From Prochlorococcus sp. AG-363-P06 (GTDB lineage: Bacteria; Cyanobacteriota; Cyanobacteriia; PCC-6307; Cyanobiaceae): a stretch of DNA of 64,000 nucleotides. The notes under the pieces were generated by a model. It was not told the origin of the DNA. It did not search any database and saw nothing but the letters and a program-made list of their open reading frames with translations. The translations under genes were made by a program, and so were the position numbers. The stretch lies in NCBI GenBank assembly GCA_003280025.1, contig QCGD01000001.1:62001-126000 (forward strand). The letters are read 5' to 3'. Shown piece by piece: positions 50,982-62,833 of the stretch (position 1 is its first letter; each line of letters begins with the position of its first letter).

Positions 50982-52631
50982 TTATTTCGAATAAGCTAAT
51001 TTCCTTTCTGATAAAGGACGAACTTTTAAGGATTCTTTTAGAGGGGATTTTCCATATTCTCTCTCAAGAATGTTGATAACTGTTTTGCCAAATTCGTCTT
51101 CTTTATTATCAAAAGCTTCTAAGCAAATTTGACCAAGTTTTTTTCCTAAGGAGCCTGGATTCCATAAAAGTTTTCTTGCTGTCCAGGGCATCATGCTCAT
51201 TGGATTATAATTCGGTTTCAGGATTTTATGATCTAAGGCGTATTTCTCAAGAAGAGTATGCGGTTGTAAACCTATAAAGAATATAGCTGGGTCAACTGAG
51301 CCTTTACCAAAAATATTTTCTAATTCTCTATGGTAAGCAATAGTTTGTCTTATGGTGCTTGGCGTTTCATCAAAAACATTAAATGAATAATTGACTGAAA
51401 CATGATTTTTGAAACCTGATTTGACAAGCATTCTGCAATTATTTAATACTGTTTTAAGGTCATATGCTAACCTCATTTTTCTAACAAGTTCTTGAGATCC
51501 TGAAGTGATACCTATTTCAAAATAACTCATACCAGTATCTACCATTAGCTGTGCTAGCTCAGCATCAATATTATCTGCTCTAATGTATGCAGCCCAATTA
51601 ATGTCGTTCCAGCCTTGATCCTTAATTGCTTGTAAAAGAGTTTTTGCATCTGCAATATGTTTTTTGGCTGGAATAAACTGCGCATCTGTGAACCAAAATC
51701 CCCTGACTCCAAGATCATATAATTGCTTCATTTCTTTGATTACTTCGTTAACAGGATTAACACGAACCTGTTTGCCCTCTACAACTGTATAAACACAGAA
51801 ACAACAATTGTGAGGGCAACCTCTTTTTGTTTGTACCCCTACATAGTAATCTCCATCTTCTATATACCAATTGAATTCTGGCCATATGGATTTAATGTAT
51901 TTATAGTCGCAGGCAGTTTTAATAGTGCCTGAGGGTTGTTCATGTATTAATTTATTTCGAGGTTTCTGTCCAGCAATGTAACATCTTTCGTCTTCGATTG
52001 AATCATTTCTAATAATTTTTTCTAAGAGATTTTCTCCTTCTCCAACAGAAATAACAGTTCCTTTAGGTAGTAAATTTCCTAATTGTTCATAGAAAACACT
52101 AACAGCTCCACCTCCTAAAATTACTTTTACATCTTTGTTGTATTTCTGTGCTCTTTTAAGTCCCATCTTGACTAAAGAACAATTTCTATATATTTCTCCA
52201 TAATGTGATGCAATTAATTTTAATCCTCCCCAAGAACCTCTAATTTTTTTAAGGATATTTTTTGAATAGAAAACCTCAAAAGAGTTTTGCAGGGGATTTC
52301 CACTTCTACCATCTACAGGTGCATAAATTTGTATATCTCTCCATGAAAAAATAATTAGATGAGGTCTAAATTCATCAATTTTTCTATCTAAATATTTCGA
52401 AACTTTATTAGATGGCATTATTGCCAGATCAATAAATTGTTGCTCAATTTTCGGGAAACATTTATGAATATGGTCTGCTAAGTAAATAGGTCCTATAGGA
52501 AATATTGGATTACATGGAAGTCTTACAGTAAGAATCTTTCCATAGTGCTTTCTATGGTAATCTTTTTTATTTATTCTTTTGAACTCTAAATTAAAAGTCA
52601 TGCCATTAAATTCTAATGAATTTATTCTCAT
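50982..52631 (-). CDS. B12-binding-domain radical SAM protein
   Basis: A 549-residue protein with a cobalamin-binding-like N-terminal region (about 35-210, including VILGGGAVSVF and SVGEGENLLEKI) and a radical SAM core with C272, C276, C279 (RGCPHNCCFCVYTV), then ELAQLMVDTGMSYFEIGITS. I recall a cyanobacterial group of this size annotated as a photosystem II high-light acclimation radical SAM protein; that link is from memory and should be treated as tentative. Substrate unknown. It is the last gene of a minus-strand block. Confidence 0.78.
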   Translation of the reverse strand: MRINSLEFNGMTFNLEFKRINKKDYHRKHYGKILTVRLPCNPIFPIGPIYLADHIHKCFPKIEQQFIDLAIMPSNKVSKYLDRKIDEFRPHLIIFSWRDIQIYAPVDGRSGNPLQNSFEVFYSKNILKKIRGSWGGLKLIASHYGEIYRNCSLVKMGLKRAQKYNKDVKVILGGGAVSVFYEQLGNLLPKGTVISVGEGENLLEKIIRNDSIEDERCYIAGQKPRNKLIHEQPSGTIKTACDYKYIKSIWPEFNWYIEDGDYYVGVQTKRGCPHNCCFCVYTVVEGKQVRVNPVNEVIKEMKQLYDLGVRGFWFTDAQFIPAKKHIADAKTLLQAIKDQGWNDINWAAYIRADNIDAELAQLMVDTGMSYFEIGITSGSQELVRKMRLAYDLKTVLNNCRMLVKSGFKNHVSVNYSFNVFDETPSTIRQTIAYHRELENIFGKGSVDPAIFFIGLQPHTLLEKYALDHKILKPNYNPMSMMPWTARKLLWNPGSLGKKLGQICLEAFDNKEDEFGKTVINILEREYGKSPLKESLKVRPLSERKLAYSK

Positions 52632-52708
52632 TAAGAATCTAATTATTTTATTACTAATTTGGCGAAATTAAAAATATTTAGAAAATACGACTGAATATTT
52701 ATTTAAAT

Positions 52709-53800
52709 CTAAATATCAGAAATCATATAAATCCAGCATACTTTAAGGAGTTTTAATCCATCAATCCATCTAGATATATTTGGTGCTCCAGATTTTCTGG
52801 CGTAATATCTAACAGGATAATTAAGTATTTTAATATTATTATTTGCTGCTTCAAAAATTATTGTGAAGTCTCCAAATGGGTCAGACTTGGAATCCCAACT
52901 TCCATTTTTTTTCATAAGTTTAAAGAATTTTCTTGAAAAAACTTTTGTTCCGCAAAGCGAATCTGAAACTGGTTTATTTATGATAATTGATAAAAATATT
53001 GCAAAGAGTCTATTTCCTATATAATTAGCCCATCTCATAGCATCTTTTTCCATTGGGAAAGTTGTGCGGGCACAATTAATTAGGATATTTTCATTTTTGG
53101 TTGATTCCATAATTGCTGAGATGCTGTCATCAATATCTACAGTAAAATCACTATCAATTATGGCGAGGGTTTCACCTGAAGAAATATTAAATCCCTCCAC
53201 AACAGCATTCTTTTTTCCTTTAGACGTTTGTTTTAAAAGAGATATCTTGAAGAAATCTGAGAAATTGTGTTTTAATTCTTTCAAAATTTCATATGTATTA
53301 TCATTGCTATTCCCCTCAACAAATATAATTTCTAATTTATTTGGTAGCCTTTTGAGTTTATTTAATGCTTTTTTAAAAAGTTCTTTATTTCCAGCTTCAT
53401 TTCTTGCAGGAATTACTATTGATATTAAATGATCAGAAATATTTTCACTATATTGATAAAAAACTATTTCTAGTTCATAGGCAAGTTGTTTTATGATGGG
53501 TATTTTACGGAAAATATTTTTTAAAGCTTTTGGAATTAGTTTAGTTGGCAAAGGAGTTAATTTTTTTGCTTTCCATCTAATGGATCTGTAGTTATAAATT
53601 TCCGCTAGAGATTCAATATCACATAAAGTTATTCTTGCTCTGCTAGTAGTTTCTCTAAAAATTCTTGAATCTAATCTTAGCCATCTAGTTATTGGCTCCC
53701 AAGTATTTCCTCTGACTTTAATGGAAATAAATTCGTTTTTATCTTTGAATAATTGATGAAGTTTGTTATACGTTAAATTCCAAGTATTAACAGATTTCAT
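52709..53800 (-). CDS. Family 2 glycosyltransferase
   Basis: A 363-residue protein with a GT-A domain beginning near residue 125: HLISIVIPARNEAGNKELF, IIFVEGNSNDNTYEIL, and the DXD-like ETLAIIDSDFTVD, then DSLCGTKVFSRKFF and a final hydrophobic stretch. The first about 110 residues look like part of a methyltransferase-type or accessory domain with no motif I. Related proteins build surface polysaccharide or lipid-linked glycans. It follows the interrupted ArnT-like gene by 45 bases. Confidence 0.82.
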   Translation of the reverse strand: MKSVNTWNLTYNKLHQLFKDKNEFISIKVRGNTWEPITRWLRLDSRIFRETTSRARITLCDIESLAEIYNYRSIRWKAKKLTPLPTKLIPKALKNIFRKIPIIKQLAYELEIVFYQYSENISDHLISIVIPARNEAGNKELFKKALNKLKRLPNKLEIIFVEGNSNDNTYEILKELKHNFSDFFKISLLKQTSKGKKNAVVEGFNISSGETLAIIDSDFTVDIDDSISAIMESTKNENILINCARTTFPMEKDAMRWANYIGNRLFAIFLSIIINKPVSDSLCGTKVFSRKFFKLMKKNGSWDSKSDPFGDFTIIFEAANNNIKILNYPVRYYARKSGAPNISRWIDGLKLLKVCWIYMISDI

Positions 53801-53845
53801 GTCGTTATAAACTTTTCAAAAGACACTTTACTACATATTGTTTAT

Positions 53846-55402
53846 TTACTTTTTTAATATTAATTTCCATGGTTTTAAAATATCATTTTCATATATCACT
53901 TCATAAGAATAATTATTGTTTTTTATTTCCCTAAATTCAGTTGACCATGCTAATTCTGATTTTTTTAACTGATCAATATTCTCTAAACCTTCATCTAGTT
54001 TGGGAGTTAATAAAGAAATTCTTATGATTTTTGATTGGGATTGAGAATTGTTTATTCCACTTTTATCAACCTTTATTGGTTGATTTTTTATGATATCAAG
54101 AGATGATAGATATTCCATTTTTTCTCTTAGTTCTCTTGATCTATCAGTGAATAATCCTGATTGCAAAAGAAATGAAGTTAATAAGTAAGGCCCAATTATG
54201 AGAGTTATTAATATTTCTTTGAATGAGTTTTTATATTGTATTAATGACCAAGATAGTCCGAAAAATAATAATCCAAGAATTAGAAATGTATTTTCCTTAA
54301 AGTTAAAGTTACTTATATTTTTATAGAAGAAATAATATGTGAAGGTTATAATTATTATAAATAATGGAATTATTTTTGAAGTGATAAATATAAAAATTAG
54401 TTTATATTTTTTAGAGTTAAATAATTATTTTATTCCTATATAAGTATTTAGTGTAAGAATAGATGAAATTTGTAGTGGATAGTAAGGTGTTTTAGTAGAA
54501 AAAATACTTAGAATTGCTATTAATATTAAGGGGAAGAAGGTAAGTATATATTTTTTCTCTTTATTTTCAGAGATATTGCATATTGTGCCAATTATTGCGA
54601 AAATACTCCATGGTAGGAATGTTGCGGGAATATTCCAAAAATAATAATAGAAAGGATTTGTAAAAGTATTTTTATTAGAGAGACTGTTAAACTTTTCAAC
54701 CAAGTAAAAAATAATATTTTTCTCTAAATAAGGGTTAATAGATAAGGACCAAAATAAATACGGAATAAATCCAATAATTAGTCCAAGCCAAAAGAATTTG
54801 CTGAATAAAAGATTCTTTTTTAGATATAAATATGGTAAGAGTGATAATAAAGGGACAAAGACTAGAAAAGTTTTCATCATAAAAGATAAACCAATCCAAA
54901 TACCAAAAAGAAGAATATAGAATTTGTTATCTCTACTTTTTATTTTGACTAAAGAAAATACTCCAATAGATACTAAACATGAATAAATGATATCTTGAGT
55001 GCCTAAGTGTGAATAGTCAAACCATAGATATGTAGTAGAAAGTATTAGTGGAGATATAATTGCATATTTTTTATTAAAAAATTCTTCATGTAATTTGTAA
55101 GTTATGAATAGCATCAATATTGCAGCAACTGTTGTGGGTAGATATGCAGAAAACATATTTCTTCCAAAGATATATTGTGACTTTGCAATTAAAAACTGTA
55201 AACCTATTGTTCTATCTAAAACATATTCGTCCCACCAAAGAGGAATTGTCCAGTTACCTTTATCCAATATCCATCTAGCTTGTAGTGCATAAAATCCTTC
55301 ATCGTAAGCAATATAACTTCTTTTGCCAAAATAAAATATTAGAGGAATAAAAATAGATAATTTTAAAAAAAGATATTTAAATTTTAAAATCCTATTAATC
55401 AT
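53846..55402 (-). pseudogene. ArnT/GT39-like membrane glycosyltransferase interrupted by one in-frame stop
   Basis: Reading the minus strand from the ATG at 55402 gives 325 residues of a multi-span glycosyltransferase: the early AYDEGFYALQARWILDKG has the acidic-pair motif of the ArnT/PMT clan, and about eight to ten hydrophobic helices follow. A single TAA at 54425-54427 stops it. The same frame then stays open for another 192 codons to 53846, first with more hydrophobic helices, then a soluble C-terminal domain. Full length would be about 517 residues, normal for ArnT-like enzymes. A recent nonsense mutation, read-through or a sequence error would each explain it. Confidence 0.8.
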
Positions 55403-55427
55403 TTTTGTTTTTAAGTTGCTTTTGAAA

Positions 55428-55499
55428 TGCCGATAATTGGAATTGAACCAATGACCTACTGTTTACGAGACAGTTGCTCTACCGCTGAGCTATACCGGC
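55428..55499 (-). tRNA. tRNA-Thr (CGT)
   Basis: A 72-base tRNA on the minus strand. Acceptor arms GCCGGTA and TATCGGC pair with one G-T wobble, discriminator A. The anticodon stem ACTGT/ACAGT encloses CTCGTAA, giving anticodon CGT (threonine ACG). D arm AGCTCAGCGGTAGAGC and T loop GGTTCAATTCC are standard. CCA is not encoded. Its 3' end lies 25 bases upstream of the interrupted glycosyltransferase start. Confidence 0.95.
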
Positions 55500-55554
55500 A
55501 ATATTAAAATATTAATATTTTCATATAGACTTCATATTATAATTGAAAAAATTT

Positions 55555-55794
55555 ATGTCAAAAATAGATCCTGAATTAAAAAAGAAATTATTAAAGGAAT
55601 CTCAGGCTCCCTTCAAAGGATTGAGGAGAATATTGTGGATAGCTTTTAGTGGTTCGGCGTTTTTAGGGCTTTTAATTATGCTTTCTAGAATTGCTAGCGG
55701 AAATCAATTGCAGCAAAATAATCTTTTGATACAACTTGGAGCTTGTATAGTTTTTCCTATTTTGTTATTTCTCGATAGAAATAAAGAAGACTAA
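55555..55794 (+). CDS. DUF3493-like small membrane protein
   Basis: A 79-residue protein from ATG 55555 (MSKIDPELKKKLLKESQAPF); an upstream TTG at 55543 would add four residues. Two hydrophobic helices follow the motif KGLRRILWIAFSGSAFLGLL. It resembles the DUF3493 family, which is also the membrane domain of plant/algal LPA1/REP27 photosystem II assembly proteins; I am fairly but not fully sure of that equivalence. It diverges from the tRNA-Thr and converges with infB. Confidence 0.75.
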   Translation: MSKIDPELKKKLLKESQAPFKGLRRILWIAFSGSAFLGLLIMLSRIASGNQLQQNNLLIQLGACIVFPILLFLDRNKED

Positions 55795-58700
55795 TTAATT
55801 TTTATTTAACGTTCTTCTTTTAGTAACAAACTTGAATGCCTCGATTATATCTCCTTCATTCCAAGAAGAAAATTTATCGCACCCAACTCCACATTCAAAT
55901 CCTGTATTTACTTCTTTTACATCATCTTTGGACCTTTTCAAAGAGTCTAAATTACCTTCAAAAATTACTTTATCTGATCTAAGAACTCTTAGAGAACAAT
56001 TTCGTTGTAGTTTACCGTTTTGTATGTAACACCCAGCTATAGCTCCTTTCCCAACAGCAAAAGTTGCTCTAACTTCGGCTTGACCTAATGATTCTTCGAC
56101 AAGATCAGGTTCCAGTAGACCTTCCATTGCCAACTGAATATCTTCTAAAAGTTTATAGATTACTTCATACTCTCTTATGTCAACATCATTAGCATCAGCT
56201 GCTCTCTTTGCTCCAGAAGCTAACGATGTGTTGAAACCGATTATCACAGATCCAGATGCAGCTGCAAGGTCTATATCTGTTTCAGTTATTTCGCCTGGAG
56301 CGGATAGTAAAACTCTTACTTGAACTTCATTTTTTGGTAATTGTTCCAATGAGCCCAGTATGGCTTCAACACTTCCTTGAACATCAGCTTTAAGAATTAA
56401 GTTTAACTCTTTAAGCTCTCCATCATTTGCTTGAGTTGATAAAGAGGATAAGCTAACTCGTCTAGAGGCCATTTGTTGTGCTAATTTTGTTGCTCGCGCA
56501 TCAGTAGCCCTTTCGCCAACAATAGCTCTAGCTGTTTTTTCATCGGGGTAGACTTCAAATTCATCCCCCGCGGTTGGTACTTCACTGAATCCGAGAGCCT
56601 CTACTGGGAAGGAAGGCCCCGCTTCTTTGATTCTATTGCCATGTTCATCAACCATTGCTCTGATTTTTCCAAGTACTGAACCTGCAGCTAAAACATCGCC
56701 AGATTTTAATGTGCCATTTTGGACTAGTAAAGTAGCAACAGGTCCTTTAGCTTTATCTAAGTGGGCTTCAATCACAGTCCCTTTAGCTAATCTCTCAGGG
56801 TTAGCTTGCAGATCTTCAACTTCTGAAACTAATAAAATCATTTCCAGTAATTTATCAATGTTTTGTCTTTTAATAGCACTTACAGGGACCATCACTACAT
56901 CTCCTCCCCAATCTTCAGCAATTAAATCTTTTTCTGACAACTCTTGTTTGACTTTATCTGGAGAGGCCCCTTCTTTATCAATTTTATTTATTGCTACTAC
57001 TATTGGTACTTTTGCCGCTCGTGCATGACTAATAGCTTCAAGTGTTTGAGGACGACATCCATCATCTGCAGCTACTACCAGTACAGCTACATCAGTAACC
57101 TTAGTACCTCGTGCTCGCATAGCAGTAAAGGCTTCATGACCAGGAGTGTCCAGAAAAGTTAATTTTTTCTTTTTGGATTCATGTTCAAATTCAACTTGAT
57201 AAGCTCCTATATGTTGAGTGATTCCTCCTGCCTCGCCTGATGCTACTCTTGATTGTCTTATTGAATCTAAAAGGCTTGTTTTGCCATGATCCACATGGCC
57301 CATAACAGTAATTACTGGAGGTCTTTTGATAAGACTATCAATATCATCTTTTTCAATCATATCAACCGTTTTCATTGCAGCCTCTTGAATATCATCTTGC
57401 AAAACAGGTACACCAAATTCTTCTGCTACGGTTTCGATAGTTGCCAAATCAAGAGTTTGAGTGACTGTCGCAGTTATTCCTTTAAAGAAAAGAGATTTTA
57501 TTATTTCAGAACTTTCAAGACTTAATTTATCAGCTAGTTCTTGAACTGTTAAATTATCTTCAGGTACGATAATCATCTCGGGCCTTACTTGTTTTGCCTC
57601 TTTGGCTGCCTTTAATTCCATAGCTCTTCTTTTTTGCCTTTGTCTTGTAGTTTCTTTTTTCTTTTTCTTAAATTTTCTTGAAGCTGTTGGTGATTTAGTC
57701 TCATCAGAAGTTTCTTTTTTTGGACGTGCCAAACTCGCTGATAAAATTGAGACTTTTTCACCTGAATATCCACTAGTTTCTGAGGTCAATGAATCATCAT
57801 TCTCACCTATAATATGAACTTTTTGTCTTTGTTTCTGAGGATTTTTATTTCTTAATGCTTCTAGTTTTGCACTATCGTCCCAATCTTTTCTGCCAGTTTT
57901 CTTTGAACTATTGGCAAATGATCTATGAGGAGCCTTTTTGGAAGGAGAAGGAGTAGTTGGACGAAGATTGGGAGCTTTTGCTTTATGTTTGGGAGACTGA
58001 ATCTCTTTTTTTTCAGTATTAGTTCTATTGATTTTATCTTTATCTGATGCATTTGTTTTTTGCAGTTGCATGAGTTCATTGGGAGCAACCGGTTTCCTTA
58101 TACCTGAGGACTTCTGAACATTGAATTTCGAACCAGTTTTGTTGAAATCTCCTTGCCTGTAATTGACATTAGGTCTATTAGGCGCCCCCGGCCTATTTCG
58201 ATTGCCTTGTCTATTCACTGTGCCAGGTCTGTTTTGCGTCGCCTGTCTATTTTGTAATCCAGGCCTACTTGGAGTACTAGTTCGAATGGGACTATTGGGC
58301 CTAATGGGAGTATTGGGCCTGCTGGAATTACTAGGTCTATTAGTTGTATTAAATCTATTAGTTGTATTAGATCTATTAGTTGTATTAGATCTATTAGTTG
58401 TATTAGATCTATTCGCGGGAGTATGTTGATTAAGTATGTTCCGATTATTTTGTCTAGTAGGATTTATCCTAGGTTCTTCTCTCCTTATAGGAGCTCCTAC
58501 AAGCTCTGGGGTGTTTTTGTCTTTGGTATTATTTAGATTCTTTTTAGTAGATTTATTAGAATTTTGATCATATTTGTTTGAAACGCGATTTCTGTTTTGA
58601 GAATTATTTTTTAAGATTGAATCATTTCCTTTAATATTATTATTTAAATTTTTAGGCTTTTCTATTAATTGAATTGAAGGTCTTGCAGCGCTTTTTATAG

Positions 58701-59262
58701 AAGATTTTGAGTTTTTGGAAAAGGGTTGTTTATCTTGGTTAAATTTTTGTAAGAGGGGTTTTGAAGGAATTGTTGTTGAGTTGTCTGAAATATTTCTTCT
58801 ATGCTGATTGCTTTGCTTTTCTTGAGATTTATTGTTAGTAACAATAGTTGGTTTTTGGGGGTGATTTATTTTATTTGCAACTGTTTTTTTCGCTATTTTT
58901 TCTGGACTCTCTGGCTTGGTTACTGGTCTTATTAATAGGGGTTTGCTTTTTAAGTTTTCTTTGATATTTTTCCCCTGATTTTGTGTGTTAGTTTTAGGTT
59001 TATTATCTATATTGTTTGCATCAATATTTTTTAGATTATCAGACTTTTCTTGCAATGCAGGTTTATTGACGGAAATTATTTTTTCAACTGAACTTTTTTT
59101 ACTGATAAGATTTTTAATCTTTTTTGCATCCGCCAAGCTTATAGAACTGCTGTGACTCTTGACTGAGATTGAAAGTTTTTGAGCGGCATCCAAAATATCC
59201 TTATTCTCCAGTTTTAAATCTCTGGAAAGTTCATAAATTCTGATTTTGTCGCTGATGGTCAT
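55795..59262 (-). CDS. infB: Translation initiation factor IF-2
   Basis: A 1155-residue IF-2, long through its N-terminal part. Residues 1 to about 55 form an IF2-N module ([20 protein letters not shown]); residues about 60-570 are Asn/Pro/Arg/Lys-rich low complexity, including tandem NRSNTT repeats; then a second IF2-N module ([20 protein letters not shown]), the GTPase domain ([29 protein letters not shown]) and C-terminal domains to [20 protein letters not shown]. It places initiator tRNA on the small subunit. Last gene of rimP-nusA-ylxR-infB. Confidence 0.96.
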   Translation of the reverse strand: MTISDKIRIYELSRDLKLENKDILDAAQKLSISVKSHSSSISLADAKKIKNLISKKSSVEKIISVNKPALQEKSDNLKNIDANNIDNKPKTNTQNQGKNIKENLKSKPLLIRPVTKPESPEKIAKKTVANKINHPQKPTIVTNNKSQEKQSNQHRRNISDNSTTIPSKPLLQKFNQDKQPFSKNSKSSIKSAARPSIQLIEKPKNLNNNIKGNDSILKNNSQNRNRVSNKYDQNSNKSTKKNLNNTKDKNTPELVGAPIRREEPRINPTRQNNRNILNQHTPANRSNTTNRSNTTNRSNTTNRFNTTNRPSNSSRPNTPIRPNSPIRTSTPSRPGLQNRQATQNRPGTVNRQGNRNRPGAPNRPNVNYRQGDFNKTGSKFNVQKSSGIRKPVAPNELMQLQKTNASDKDKINRTNTEKKEIQSPKHKAKAPNLRPTTPSPSKKAPHRSFANSSKKTGRKDWDDSAKLEALRNKNPQKQRQKVHIIGENDDSLTSETSGYSGEKVSILSASLARPKKETSDETKSPTASRKFKKKKKETTRQRQKRRAMELKAAKEAKQVRPEMIIVPEDNLTVQELADKLSLESSEIIKSLFFKGITATVTQTLDLATIETVAEEFGVPVLQDDIQEAAMKTVDMIEKDDIDSLIKRPPVITVMGHVDHGKTSLLDSIRQSRVASGEAGGITQHIGAYQVEFEHESKKKKLTFLDTPGHEAFTAMRARGTKVTDVAVLVVAADDGCRPQTLEAISHARAAKVPIVVAINKIDKEGASPDKVKQELSEKDLIAEDWGGDVVMVPVSAIKRQNIDKLLEMILLVSEVEDLQANPERLAKGTVIEAHLDKAKGPVATLLVQNGTLKSGDVLAAGSVLGKIRAMVDEHGNRIKEAGPSFPVEALGFSEVPTAGDEFEVYPDEKTARAIVGERATDARATKLAQQMASRRVSLSSLSTQANDGELKELNLILKADVQGSVEAILGSLEQLPKNEVQVRVLLSAPGEITETDIDLAAASGSVIIGFNTSLASGAKRAADANDVDIREYEVIYKLLEDIQLAMEGLLEPDLVEESLGQAEVRATFAVGKGAIAGCYIQNGKLQRNCSLRVLRSDKVIFEGNLDSLKRSKDDVKEVNTGFECGVGCDKFSSWNEGDIIEAFKFVTKRRTLNKN
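58334..58412. repeat. 18-base tandem repeat inside infB
   Basis: About 4.4 copies of an 18-base unit with consensus GATCTATTAGTTGTATTA on the plus strand (first copy at 58334, then 58352, 58370, 58388, partial from 58406). On the coding minus strand it encodes NRSNTT-type hexapeptides. The unit keeps frame, so copy-number change would only shorten or lengthen the IF-2 linker. Confidence 0.9.
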
Positions 59263-59310
59263 TAAATAATCTGTATTTTACTCTTTTTAATTAAAGAGAA
59301 TTTAATTTAA

Positions 59311-59592
59311 TTATATTCCCTTATTGGGATAGTTAATTATAGTTTGCATTTCCTTTTCAAAAATATCAAGAAATTCAGGATCTAAAAATGTTTTTAAAGC
59401 TTTTTGAAGCTTTTTTTTAATTTTAGAATCTGTGTAGCAATTTTTAGATTTGCAAATGTAAGCAGAACGTCCTATACCTTTGTTAAACATAATTCCTTGC
59501 TTGTGATCCTTTGTGATTTTGAAAAGATTTTTCCTGTTATAAGTTTGCCTGCATGAGATACATATACGCATAACAGGAGATTTGTTTATCAC
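59311..59592 (-). CDS. ylxR: YlxR family (DUF448) RNA-binding protein
   Basis: A 93-residue protein with the YlxR pattern: MRICISCRQTYNRKNLFKIT and GRSAYICKSKNCYTDSKIKK. In the nusA-infB gap of most bacteria; in Bacillus and clostridia it is linked to RNase P regulation and general gene expression. The ORF starts 4 bases inside the nusA stop; an internal ATG giving MRICISCRQ is an alternative start. Confidence 0.9.
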   Translation of the reverse strand: MINKSPVMRICISCRQTYNRKNLFKITKDHKQGIMFNKGIGRSAYICKSKNCYTDSKIKKKLQKALKTFLDPEFLDIFEKEMQTIINYPNKGI

Positions 59593-60992
59593 CGTGTCTT
59601 CTCCTCTTTAGATAATATTTGATTTTCTTTCATATTTCCTTGTTGATCATTGTCTGAAGATAGGTCTCCTTCGTATTGTTCATCTCCATATTCTTGCTCA
59701 TCCTCAGGGAGAGGATAGAGTTCTCTTAATCTTGCATCTTCTGATGCACGCTCTGCTTGCTCAGCCTCTAATCTTTTTTCAGCTTCTCTTTGGAGCTTCT
59801 CTTCATCTTCTCTTTGCATTATTAATTTAGCAACTTCTGCGTCTTCCGCTTCTTGATCGTATTCGTGTGAGTTTTTGACATCAATTTTCCAACCAGTTAA
59901 CCTTGCAGCGAGCCTTACATTTTGTCCTTCTCTTCCAATGGCAAGACTTAATTGATCTGGGGGAACTAATACATGTGCATGTTGCCCTTCTGGGTCAACT
60001 AGTCTAACTAAATCAACTTTTGCTGGACTTAAAGAGTTTAAAATATATTGAATAGGATCAGATGACCATTTAATAACATCAATCTTTTCTCCCCTTAATT
60101 CATTTACTACTTGTTGGATTCTTGCACCTCTTGCGCCAATACAAGCTCCCACAGGGTCAACTTCTTGTTCGATACTATCTACCGCTACTTTTGTTCTTGG
60201 ACCCACAGCTCTAGAAGGAGGGTTGGCTTCTCTAGAAACGGCTACAATTTTTACTGTCCCTTCCTGAATTTCTGGTACTTCATTTTCAAATAAGTAGACT
60301 ACTAAACCAGCGTTAGCTCTACTTACAAATAATTGTGGTCCTTTTCTAGCTATTTCACTAACTTCTTTTAAAAATACTTTAAATGTTGCGTTTGCTCTAT
60401 AGTTGTCATTAGGTAATTGATCCCTTTTTGGTAGTTCTGCCTCTACTTCAGGTCTGCCGATTCCTGAACTTACACCCATAATAATTGATTGCCTCTCAAA
60501 TCTTATAACTCTTGCTGTTAAAACAGGGTCCTCCAAATCTGCAAATTCTTCTTGGATCATTTTGCGTTGTTGGTCTCTCAATTTTTGAGCTAAAACTTGT
60601 TTTGTTGTTGAAGCAGCCATACGCCCAAAATCTTCTTTTTCAGGAGTAACGTCTAAAACTACCGTATCACCTACTTGAGCATCATCAGCCACTTGTTTAA
60701 CTTCTAGAAGAGAGATTTGATGATCTTCGCTTTCAACTTCTTCTACAATTATTTTACTTGCTAATATTCGATAACCTTCCTCATCTAAATCTAATCCAAC
60801 ATCAAAATTATTAAAATATTCATCATCAAAAGGATCTTCGTTGACACCAATGTAGAAAGTTTTTCTATATTTTTCATAACCTTTTAGTAAAGCTTCGCGC
60901 AGAGCTGCTTCTACAACGTTAGGAGGTAATTTTTTTTCCTCACTAATGTCTTCAATAAGATTGTTTAAACCTGGGAGAATAACTAATGCCAT
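59589..60992 (-). CDS. nusA: Transcription termination/antitermination factor NusA
   Basis: A 467-residue NusA: N-terminal polymerase-binding domain (about 1-130), S1 domain (about 135-200), KH1 and KH2 ([55 protein letters not shown]). The C-terminus is a short acidic, Glu-rich tail in place of the E. coli acidic repeats. It modulates pausing, termination and rRNA antitermination. Confidence 0.96.
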   Translation of the reverse strand: MALVILPGLNNLIEDISEEKKLPPNVVEAALREALLKGYEKYRKTFYIGVNEDPFDDEYFNNFDVGLDLDEEGYRILASKIIVEEVESEDHQISLLEVKQVADDAQVGDTVVLDVTPEKEDFGRMAASTTKQVLAQKLRDQQRKMIQEEFADLEDPVLTARVIRFERQSIIMGVSSGIGRPEVEAELPKRDQLPNDNYRANATFKVFLKEVSEIARKGPQLFVSRANAGLVVYLFENEVPEIQEGTVKIVAVSREANPPSRAVGPRTKVAVDSIEQEVDPVGACIGARGARIQQVVNELRGEKIDVIKWSSDPIQYILNSLSPAKVDLVRLVDPEGQHAHVLVPPDQLSLAIGREGQNVRLAARLTGWKIDVKNSHEYDQEAEDAEVAKLIMQREDEEKLQREAEKRLEAEQAERASEDARLRELYPLPEDEQEYGDEQYEGDLSSDNDQQGNMKENQILSKEEKTR

Positions 60993-61028
60993 CTATGATG
61001 GGGAAAATGAATAATGGTTGACAATTAA

Positions 61029-61496
61029 TTAATCTTTTAATGTGCAAAGACTAATCCTTAGTACTTCATTAAAAGGGATTTTTTTTATCTTACCTTTTAT
61101 GTTAATGGCTAAATAATCTTTAGACTTTTCATAAAGTAAACCATTCAAATTTTTAATTTTAGAATTCTTTTGGTTTAACTCAACATTAACTGGAAAACCT
61201 TTAAAAGTTTTGAAGTCTCTTTCTGAGGTTAAATCATCACTGACCCCTTGACTACTAATTTCTAAGACATATGAACAATTTAAAAGATTTGAATTTTCAA
61301 TTTCATTAGATGCTGGGGTATTAAATTTTGAACAATCATCAATTGAAATATCATTCCCATTAGTTTTTTTTATTGTAATTTGCAAAATAATTGGATTTTG
61401 ATTAGTTTTTATATCTAAACTGCAAATCTCAAAATCATATTCCTTGGCAACTTTTTGAAGAATTATTTCTAGTCTAATTTTGTTTTCTTTATTCAA
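61029..61496 (-). CDS. rimP: Ribosome maturation factor RimP
   Basis: A 155-residue RimP, needed for 30S maturation. [35 protein letters not shown] and [14 protein letters not shown] match the family, although the usual SPGLDRPL is diverged to SQGVSDDL. It heads the rimP-nusA-ylxR-infB unit, 36 bases before nusA. Confidence 0.9.
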   Translation of the reverse strand: MNKENKIRLEIILQKVAKEYDFEICSLDIKTNQNPIILQITIKKTNGNDISIDDCSKFNTPASNEIENSNLLNCSYVLEISSQGVSDDLTSERDFKTFKGFPVNVELNQKNSKIKNLNGLLYEKSKDYLAINIKGKIKKIPFNEVLRISLCTLKD

Positions 61497-61658
61497 TTTT
61501 TTAAATTTATTGATCTATTTATTTCTATTCTCACATATTTAAATATTATTTTTTGATAAAATTGAAAGATTTGTATTTTATGGATGTAAACAAATAAACA
61601 ACACTTATTTTTTTATTCAATTAGATTTACTTAAGCAATTCAGAAACTATTTAGTTAA

Positions 61659-62789
<1,131 letters not shown>

Positions 62790-62833
62790 ATCACCCATTG
62801 AAATTAAATAATCTATAAACCTAAAAAAAAATT

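Noticed and set aside
56627-57028. Plus-strand 133-residue ORF within infB
   Set aside because: Antisense to the IF-2 GTPase domain; shadow.
58334-58412. Regular 18-base repeats considered as a CRISPR array
   Set aside because: No spacers; units are head to tail and in frame within infB. No cas genes in the window.
58163-58429. Plus-strand 88-residue Leu/Gly-rich ORF opposite infB
   Set aside because: It is the antisense of the low-complexity tandem repeats of infB; no ribosome binding site or family resemblance.
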